DNA of 47,830 nucleotides from Bdellovibrionia bacterium (GTDB taxonomy: Bacteria; Bdellovibrionota; Bdellovibrionia; Bdellovibrionales; UBA1609). This document shows, piece by piece, positions 42,276 to 47,830 of this stretch. Below the pieces are notes generated by a model that was given only the letters and a program-made list of their open reading frames with translations, was not told the DNA's origin and did no database searches. Positions within the stretch are counted from its first letter, which is position 1. Every line of letters begins with the position of its first letter. Made by a program: the position numbers and the translations under genes. The stretch covers positions 1-47,830 of the forward strand of contig JAUILT010000011.1 in the NCBI GenBank assembly GCA_030432925.1, written 5' to 3'.

Positions 42276-42386
42276 ATGGCAAAATGTCTCGGTTTGAGAA
42301 TTCTAACCTTTGGCCCAGTCGTCCTATCTCTGAAACCCCGTTTATTTGCGGGAGGTCAGCTAAAACGGGCCAATAGACTTCTCCGG

Positions 42387-45242
42387 CTATTGAACTTCAG
42401 GAAGCTCGGAGAACTTGAGTTCACATTCTTCAAAGGCTTTTTTAATAGTTGTGGAAGACCCTGAAAGAGAAAATTCCAGGTCCATTAGTGCACCAGCGGC
42501 GTCATTGAGTGTCACACGAAAAGTGTGATCTGTTCGGAGCCTTCTCACTATGTTCTTTGAGTCAGAAACCCTGCTAGCCAGCCCCTGCAGGTCACCATTT
42601 TGATTTCGAGTAGAAAGATAAGCTCCTGTCGTCTCTAGAGAGATATCCTGTCGACCTCGACGACGGTTCCAGCGAAGGGATATCATATTGGCATCCAGAA
42701 TTGGTGTGGAGTTGTTGGAAACAACAACTTGAACTATAGGTTCAGAAAACACACCATTTTCATTGGCTGCAGGGGCATAGACCTCCAGCCGAGCCAGCTC
42801 ATTGTCATCGCCATCCACAACGGTCGTGTAGGCAATACATGCCTTGGTATTCCAGAGTTTGTGACTCTCAACAGTGCCTGTTGTCCACTCTTGTTTTTCA
42901 GAGATTTTTTTAAAACCTTCATCAATAATAACAGGCTCCACGGCATCAATTAAGCTGGGTTCAGTACTCTGATTTTCTTCTTTTAAGCGGGCCACGATAG
43001 AGTCCAAGGTCAGCTCTTTTTCAGCAACCAGTCCTTTAATATTAGTGATCTCATCTTGTAGCATTGATAATTTTTCTTGAACGGATGCTCGTTGAGCGTG
43101 CGTGTCTGTCAGTGCTTTAGAGACTTGTTCTATTTGAGCTTGGGTTTGTGCTTGTTCCACTTTAAGGTCAGCTAACTCCATAGTTAGATGCTCGATCACC
43201 TTCTCAGAGATTATGATCTGTCTTTTGGCATTTTGCCAGCCTTTTGCCCACTTGAGGAGGGTGTTTCTGTGAGTTACTTCTATATCACGCAGCACTTCTT
43301 CATCGGCCTCCTGGTCCTGCAGGGGGTGGATACGTGTTTGTTCAAATAAGCTGATATCTCTGTTCACTTGCAATAAGTCTTCAGAAATTTGTCGATTGTC
43401 TGCTAAAGCTTTGCGATTTTGCTGATCATTTTCTGTGATAGCACTTTCGGCGGAATCAATAAACATTTTACTGGCGATTTCCCCTTCAACGGCCCGGGAC
43501 AGGTGAGCAATGGTCTGCTCCAGTTGGTCCATCAAAAACCCTCTCTCTGTTTCCATGTTTTTCACAATGCCTATTTCACGATGAATCTTTTTTCTCAGCT
43601 TCTCAAGGCTTCTTTTCATGCGAGAGAGTTCAGAGAGTAAAAGGTTTTGATCATCGCTCAGGCTTTGAATAACTTGTCTTAGTGTAGAAACCTCTCTTTG
43701 TCTTCTTTGAACAGAACTCTGCAGTCTTGGCAGAGAATGTCGTACACGCCCTATGTATTCTAACTCTTGATCTATTCTATCAAGTTGATGATTCAAGCGT
43801 TGAAGAGTTCTTAGAGCCTCAGACAATTGCCTTTCAACCTTGTGTTTGTTTTCTTGAGCATTGTTTTTTTTGCTAATAGCAGCATCTCGTTGTGCTCTCA
43901 GTTGTATGCGATCGTTTACTTTCTCAGTGACTTCGTCATTGAGAAAGCTCTGCTGCTCTCGTTTTTCTCTCAAGGCCTGTTCCACTTTTTGACGTCGGTT
44001 TTTGTTCTGGCCTAGTTGGCTAAGCTCTTTTTCAAGCTGTGCAATACGCTTATTGACTCTTTGAATCTGTTGATTGAGTTGTTTGATCTCTCTATTGAGT
44101 TCATTAATATGATTTTGTTTGCCTGCACGAATGACTTCTTGGGCCTCGATTTCACTTTCAGATTCCATGAGGGCCTGCTGTTTTTTAGCAACAATGGTTT
44201 GGGCCTCAGGAATACTGACTCCGTATTCGCCACGTCGATCACGACTTCTTTTATGTGGATAGTCACCTATCAGGTGAGCACGTGTTCTTCTCAGGTGAGG
44301 TTCATTTTTCAACGTTTGTTCAGTATTTCTTAATTGGGTTTGTATATTGTTTAAACGAACCTCTGCTTGGTTGAGGTTGGCAGACTCTGCATCCAATTCG
44401 ATCTTTTTTAAATCAAGTTCATTATCGAGCCGTTGCTTTTCAAAAATCAAATTGGAGTGCTGGCGTCTTTGTTGATTGAGATTGTTTTTTTGTCTTCGGA
44501 GCTTTGACTCTATAAGGGGCAGCTGGTTGGCTTCGATGTCGTTTTGTTTATTTTTCATGGAGACTTGAATATCTCTCCATGTAGCCAGCGATTCACGCTC
44601 ATTGGTTACTTGCTCACGCAGCTGAGTATTTTTGTTTCCTCGAGCTTGGATATTTTTCAAATTGTCATTTTTGCGAAATTCAAGGCGTTGTCTCTCAGAG
44701 ATCAAAGTGACGTACTCAGGATTATTTTTTTGTTTCTGGATTTCTTTTTGAACGGTGTCTATACGCTGTTGAATGGTATCGATTTTTTCTTGGAACTTAC
44801 TGGCCTTTTCCTTTAACGTCGCCCTGGAAACGTCAGTGCCGTCCTTGTAGTACTGAGAAGCTGCCGCTGCAGCTTGGGTGTCGACAATTGTCGACTGGGC
44901 GCTTCCGATGGCATCGTTTTCTTCTTCGATAAGCGAGGGAATTGCTGAGGTTCGATTTTCCAACTGCCGGTATCTTTCTTGAAAGTCGTTCATGGCAGCC
45001 GACTGTCTTTGGGCTACTTTCGTCAAGTTTTCGATATTGATATCCAGAGTGTCCATGTCGGTCTGAGCGGTTGTTTTTAATTGAATGTATCTGATGTAAG
45101 AAAGAGTGTATTCTTCGCTGGCTTGAAAAAATGGAGCCAAGCCTGGGGCCCCCTGGGCGGTCATGCTGATGAAAGGTATCAATAACGGGGTCAAGGCCAT
45201 GAAAATAATATGTTTGATGGACGTCGGTCGTGATAGAGACAT
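42387..45242 (-). CDS. Large exported coiled-coil protein with C-terminal beta domain
   Basis: 951 residues. Signal peptide about 1-31 (IIFMALTPLLIPFISMTAQG). From about 60 to 770 it is nearly continuous heptad-type coiled coil rich in Q, E, K and R, with repeated units such as QRQRLEFRKN and LNREIKQLNQQIQRV. The last 160 residues change character: ACIAYTTVVDGDDNELARLEVY, then VVVSNNSTPILD, a beta-rich domain with two cysteines near its ends. The likely place is the periplasm or outside; a structural spacer is possible. It lies between the flagellins and a membrane protein, with its own leader. Close relatives are not recognised. Confidence 0.8.
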   Translation of the reverse strand: MSLSRPTSIKHIIFMALTPLLIPFISMTAQGAPGLAPFFQASEEYTLSYIRYIQLKTTAQTDMDTLDINIENLTKVAQRQSAAMNDFQERYRQLENRTSAIPSLIEEENDAIGSAQSTIVDTQAAAAASQYYKDGTDVSRATLKEKASKFQEKIDTIQQRIDTVQKEIQKQKNNPEYVTLISERQRLEFRKNDNLKNIQARGNKNTQLREQVTNERESLATWRDIQVSMKNKQNDIEANQLPLIESKLRRQKNNLNQQRRQHSNLIFEKQRLDNELDLKKIELDAESANLNQAEVRLNNIQTQLRNTEQTLKNEPHLRRTRAHLIGDYPHKRSRDRRGEYGVSIPEAQTIVAKKQQALMESESEIEAQEVIRAGKQNHINELNREIKQLNQQIQRVNKRIAQLEKELSQLGQNKNRRQKVEQALREKREQQSFLNDEVTEKVNDRIQLRAQRDAAISKKNNAQENKHKVERQLSEALRTLQRLNHQLDRIDQELEYIGRVRHSLPRLQSSVQRRQREVSTLRQVIQSLSDDQNLLLSELSRMKRSLEKLRKKIHREIGIVKNMETERGFLMDQLEQTIAHLSRAVEGEIASKMFIDSAESAITENDQQNRKALADNRQISEDLLQVNRDISLFEQTRIHPLQDQEADEEVLRDIEVTHRNTLLKWAKGWQNAKRQIIISEKVIEHLTMELADLKVEQAQTQAQIEQVSKALTDTHAQRASVQEKLSMLQDEITNIKGLVAEKELTLDSIVARLKEENQSTEPSLIDAVEPVIIDEGFKKISEKQEWTTGTVESHKLWNTKACIAYTTVVDGDDNELARLEVYAPAANENGVFSEPIVQVVVSNNSTPILDANMISLRWNRRRGRQDISLETTGAYLSTRNQNGDLQGLASRVSDSKNIVRRLRTDHTFRVTLNDAAGALMDLEFSLSGSSTTIKKAFEECELKFSELPEVQ

Positions 45243-45390
45243 CGCATAATCCTTTCTTTAAGGAGCTTGGGTTTTCCCTCTATGGAGAGGACAGCTACAT
45301 ACGTGCAGTGAAAGGCTCTCCGTAGCGCAGAAACTATCATTTAGAGGCTTGATTACCTAGAGCAAATCAAGTGACTGAAAACCTTTCAAC

Positions 45391-45411
45391 TTATACCGAT
45401 CCGGTTTGAAT
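45391..45411. repeat. Copy 2 of the intergenic motif (TTATACCGATCCGGTTT)
   Basis: 17 bases identical to 10705-10721. It lies about 150 bases upstream of the coiled-coil gene. A 7-bp hairpin (TCAGTTT with AAACTGA at 45415-45432) is next to it. Confidence 0.5.
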
Positions 45412-45456
45412 TTTTCAGTTTTTTGAAACTGATTTGCAGCCAAAAACTGACTTTCG

Positions 45457-46773
45457 TCAATGGCTCTTAAAAAAGCGCATGACTTCAGAGTGATAATTGG
45501 TCTTCAGTGAGTGGGATCGACTGCCAAAGGCGGCGAATAAAGTATGTAGGGAAAAAACAAGAGTGACTCCCACAATGACCTTTGAAATTTTGCTGAAACT
45601 TTTTCTCTGTATTCTTTGTGCAACTTTGAGGCTTAGGAATAAGGAGGCCGCAGGAAAGCATAGAATCAGGTGCCAGTGATTGAACTCTACTGGAGACAGC
45701 CCCGCTGTGATCACCATGCCAAGAAAAAGGTAAGTTAGGTATCTTTGAAAATGGGTATGGGCATCTGTGGACCAGTGGGTTTTTGAGGGTGAGCCCAAAA
45801 ATTGCTTTTTTCTGGCTGTTTTAAATAATTGGAAATTGATTTTCAAGCTCCATATGAGTGTAATTAATGCGAGCCCCCACTTCGCCATATCAAATACCAC
45901 AGAGGCAGACAGTCTGAGCCTATCCCAGGGGATCCATGCAAATTCTACTTCTGTGAATATATGACGGGCAAAGTACATGGAGCTATAGCGAACCCAGTAA
46001 AGAATAGCTTTCAGTACAGGGTAGACGTATAAAAAATTTCTGCCAAGAAAAGCCTTATCTGGATCTGACATAGTGATAGCTAGTTCTGACTGGGAGAGGT
46101 AGGCCATATACCAGGGAAGCAGGCTGAGCAACGTTACAGCTGTGCCGACAGTGAACCCCAGCCAATGCACTTTAAACCATCTGTAATAAAGTAGAATTAA
46201 AGAGGTGATAGCCAAGATCAGTGCTGAAAAATGAAACTGTACACATAGGCCGATAGACAAAACATGCAGGAGCGTGGCCCAAAAGTTTTTTTCCTTCATT
46301 TTTAGGCCTGTCCATAGGTGCAGACTGGCAAAAAAGAACAGATAAGCCGGGTTATAAAGCTCCATCTGTTCCACGCGCCAAGGGTTGAGCCAGAAAAATA
46401 AAATCACCAACACCCCGGTGAGAGGAAGTTTAAATTTTTTACTACAGTCATACAAAAAACCAAGAGAGAGGAGTTGGCTGAGCCAGATCACCAAACCGGC
46501 AGCATAAGGAGAGAACCAGATTTTCATGGGAAGGGCTGTTACGGCTGTCATAGCAGAGCCAGGAACATAGCCAATGCCGGAGCCTCTATTGCCAAAGTGT
46601 GACCACTCTTCGAGAAACAGCAGCTTGTGAACTTTGAGTAAAATTTGAACGTTGTCATCATGGAGTTCCAATGTATGAAACATGGTCAAGGACAGGGCAC
46701 TACCAAGGATGACCAAACCCCATAGAAATATTGGAGAAAAATAAAAGGGTGTAAAATCTGTGAGGTTTTTCAT
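45457..46773 (-). CDS. Polytopic membrane protein, GT-C glycosyltransferase-like
   Basis: 438 residues with about ten hydrophobic segments. The first periplasmic loop has LHDDNVQIL with a double aspartate, and a later one GNRGSGIGYVPGS, both in the style of GT-C enzymes that use polyprenyl-linked sugars. Sequences such as LFFWLNPWRVEQMELYNPAYLFFF are common in those families. The C-terminus is basic and soluble. No known family could be pinned down. The start has AGAGG near the ATG. It is a single gene on this strand. Confidence 0.55.
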   Translation of the reverse strand: MKNLTDFTPFYFSPIFLWGLVILGSALSLTMFHTLELHDDNVQILLKVHKLLFLEEWSHFGNRGSGIGYVPGSAMTAVTALPMKIWFSPYAAGLVIWLSQLLSLGFLYDCSKKFKLPLTGVLVILFFWLNPWRVEQMELYNPAYLFFFASLHLWTGLKMKEKNFWATLLHVLSIGLCVQFHFSALILAITSLILLYYRWFKVHWLGFTVGTAVTLLSLLPWYMAYLSQSELAITMSDPDKAFLGRNFLYVYPVLKAILYWVRYSSMYFARHIFTEVEFAWIPWDRLRLSASVVFDMAKWGLALITLIWSLKINFQLFKTARKKQFLGSPSKTHWSTDAHTHFQRYLTYLFLGMVITAGLSPVEFNHWHLILCFPAASLFLSLKVAQRIQRKSFSKISKVIVGVTLVFSLHTLFAAFGSRSHSLKTNYHSEVMRFFKSH

Positions 46774-47141
46774 TGGCCTCTATGTGTGGCCTGATTTCAG
46801 TGGTGAGGCAACACTCAATTGGGCTGAAAATGCGTTTATAAAAAATGCCTCACACATGAAGGAGGGAGTTCAGTATAAGCATTACTCGATGCACTATATA
46901 AATTACAAATATGTCTTTGCGCGCCAATTAGTCGATCTGCGTCAAAAAATGAAGTCTGTTTATATTCATAACTAATTAAAATCTTTTAATTTTTTAAATT
47001 CTCTCGAACTTAATGGCATTCATAAGATCAGGATCAAAGCCTAGTTCCACTTTGGAACTATTAATGTATTGCAATTGTTACAGGCGCCCCATTAAATGCT
47101 CTACCAACAGGCAAGCTCAAAGGATGAGAGGGGGGGCCAGC
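46774..47141. other. Intergenic region before the subtilisin-like gene
   Basis: About 370 bases without a convincing gene. A frame of 71 codons at 46760-46975 overlaps the membrane protein's start and has no clear ribosome site. From 46970 it is A/T-rich. A perfect hairpin, TAGTTCCA with TGGAACTA (47042-47049 and 47053-47060), lies 82 bases before the protease ATG. Confidence 0.4.
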
Positions 47142-47830
47142 ATGAAATGTACACTTAACAAAATATTAGCGATCATCATTGTTGCAGGGGGGTTACCAAC
47201 ATTAGCACAGGCGGAGAGATATCTGATTCAATTTGAATCTCAAGATACTTTCTCAGCATACTCCGCTCAGGTTCGGGACCATAAGGATCTACTGGGGCAG
47301 TTTTTCAACGGACCTGTTCGAAACGGAGTCCAGTTTATGAATAGTGAGGCTCAAGTCACAGACGCCTTGAACGCTCTGGAAATGGTTGTTGTCGAAGCTG
47401 ATGGCAATATTGACTTGAGCTTGTTGGCCGAGCATCCAAGCATTAAATATATAGAAAAAGAAGTCATGATCCCTGCCCCAGAGCCAGTGAATAGCTTCGG
47501 GGTTTATGCAAAGGGTGTGAGTGCCGTGACTGAATTTGATACCCCCTGGGGTTTGACAGCTGTGAAAGCTCACGAAGCTTGGGAGGCGAAGGGTCAGGGA
47601 GAGGGGGCTAGAGTTATGGTCCTGGATACTGGTATTGATAAAGACCATCCAGCCATCGTGGGTGCATTTATTGAAGGGCAAGACTTCACTGAGAGTTCAG
47701 GCCTTCCATACCCTTACTTTGATGACGTTGGTCACGGAACGCATGTTGCCGGAACGATACTTGGTCAAAATGTAGGTGTGGCTCCTGCAGCTCACCTCTA
47801 TGCAGGCAAGGTTTGTGGAACAACAGGATG
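47142..47830 (+). CDS. Secreted subtilisin-like serine protease (S8 family), cut by window edge
   Basis: 229 residues of the N-terminal part are visible. Signal peptide (MKCTLNKILAIIIVAGGLPTLAQA), then an I9-type propeptide (ERYLIQFES up to IKYIEKEVMI), then the start of the catalytic domain: the aspartate in VMVLDTGIDKDHP (D162) and the histidine in DDVGHGTHVAGTI (H198). The catalytic serine lies beyond the edge. The ATG at 47142 is preceded by GAGGGGGG. Secreted S8 proteases are common in predatory bacteria; the target is unknown. Confidence 0.93.
   Translation, partial: MKCTLNKILAIIIVAGGLPTLAQAERYLIQFESQDTFSAYSAQVRDHKDLLGQFFNGPVRNGVQFMNSEAQVTDALNALEMVVVEADGNIDLSLLAEHPSIKYIEKEVMIPAPEPVNSFGVYAKGVSAVTEFDTPWGLTAVKAHEAWEAKGQGEGARVMVLDTGIDKDHPAIVGAFIEGQDFTESSGLPYPYFDDVGHGTHVAGTILGQNVGVAPAAHLYAGKVCGTTG

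Noticed and set aside
45415-45432. Hairpin TCAGTTT/AAACTGA as terminator of the membrane protein gene
   Set aside because: On the minus strand it is followed by A, not T, so it does not fit an intrinsic terminator.
46760-46975. 71-codon plus-strand frame before the protease gene
   Set aside because: It overlaps the start of the membrane protein gene, has no ribosome site, and shows no domain or signal peptide; left as non-coding.

Overview
The window looks like chromosomal DNA of a Gram-negative, motile bacterium with double membranes, most likely a member of the Bdellovibrionota (Bdellovibrio-like). This is inferred from the mix of many secreted or lipid-anchored proteins of unknown family, two short flagellins in tandem, an FHA/TadC gene block, DivIVA in a Gram-negative setting, an Exb/Tol-type channel and a subtilisin-like exoprotease. 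No phage, insertion sequence, integrase, CRISPR array, rRNA or convincing tRNA gene was seen. Most genes are housekeeping and densely packed, often with 1-4 base start/stop overlaps.

Layout. 1-2016 (minus): a CTP-dependent lipid-kinase-like membrane protein, phosphatidylserine synthase and the start of asd (cut by the left edge). 2106-4363: three exported or anchored proteins of unknown function. 4633-6221: a DsbA-like lipoprotein and SfsA, convergent on a shared terminator. 6325-10699: lipA, an E2 acyltransferase, E3 dihydrolipoyl dehydrogenase and lipB, a lipoate assembly and use operon without E1. 10846-12416: an exported protein with a lysozyme-like motif and a small exported partner. 12469-13512: an ExbB/ExbD pair. 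13569-15413: a sulfatase-fold lipoprotein that has lost its catalytic residues.

15387-22705 (minus) is the most unusual block: tadC, a DUF192 gene, three membrane proteins with cytoplasmic FHA domains (one with a sensor-like periplasmic domain, two with TPR-like tails), a PP2C-like protein whose metal ligands are replaced, and a radical SAM protein, almost all overlapping by a few bases. It reads as one operon, probably a phospho-dependent scaffold around a Tad-type secretion or pilus component. Divergently, 22719-25620 holds maf, yggS, proC and divIVA.

25638-35524 mixes outer-membrane barrel proteins, an MFS transporter with a rhodanese, a tandem PspC protein, valS, three exported unknowns and a 2-oxoglutarate/Fe(II) oxygenase. 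35737-39385 has rnr and a UbiB-family gene overlapping by 116 bases. 39390-42275 carries a small cysteine-paired exported protein behind a folded leader, a 32-residue membrane peptide and two flagellin genes. 42387-46773 encodes a 951-residue exported coiled-coil protein and a polytopic membrane protein. The right edge cuts a secreted subtilisin-like protease.

Non-coding structure is rich: a 25-bp inverted repeat at 12417-12474 and a 20-bp one at 34638-34682 share a related core; a 114-base folded element lies at 35550-35663; a 17-base intergenic word (TTATACCGATCCGGTTT) occurs twice with partial copies near the flagellins. All functional names rest on motif recognition by eye; no database search was possible.
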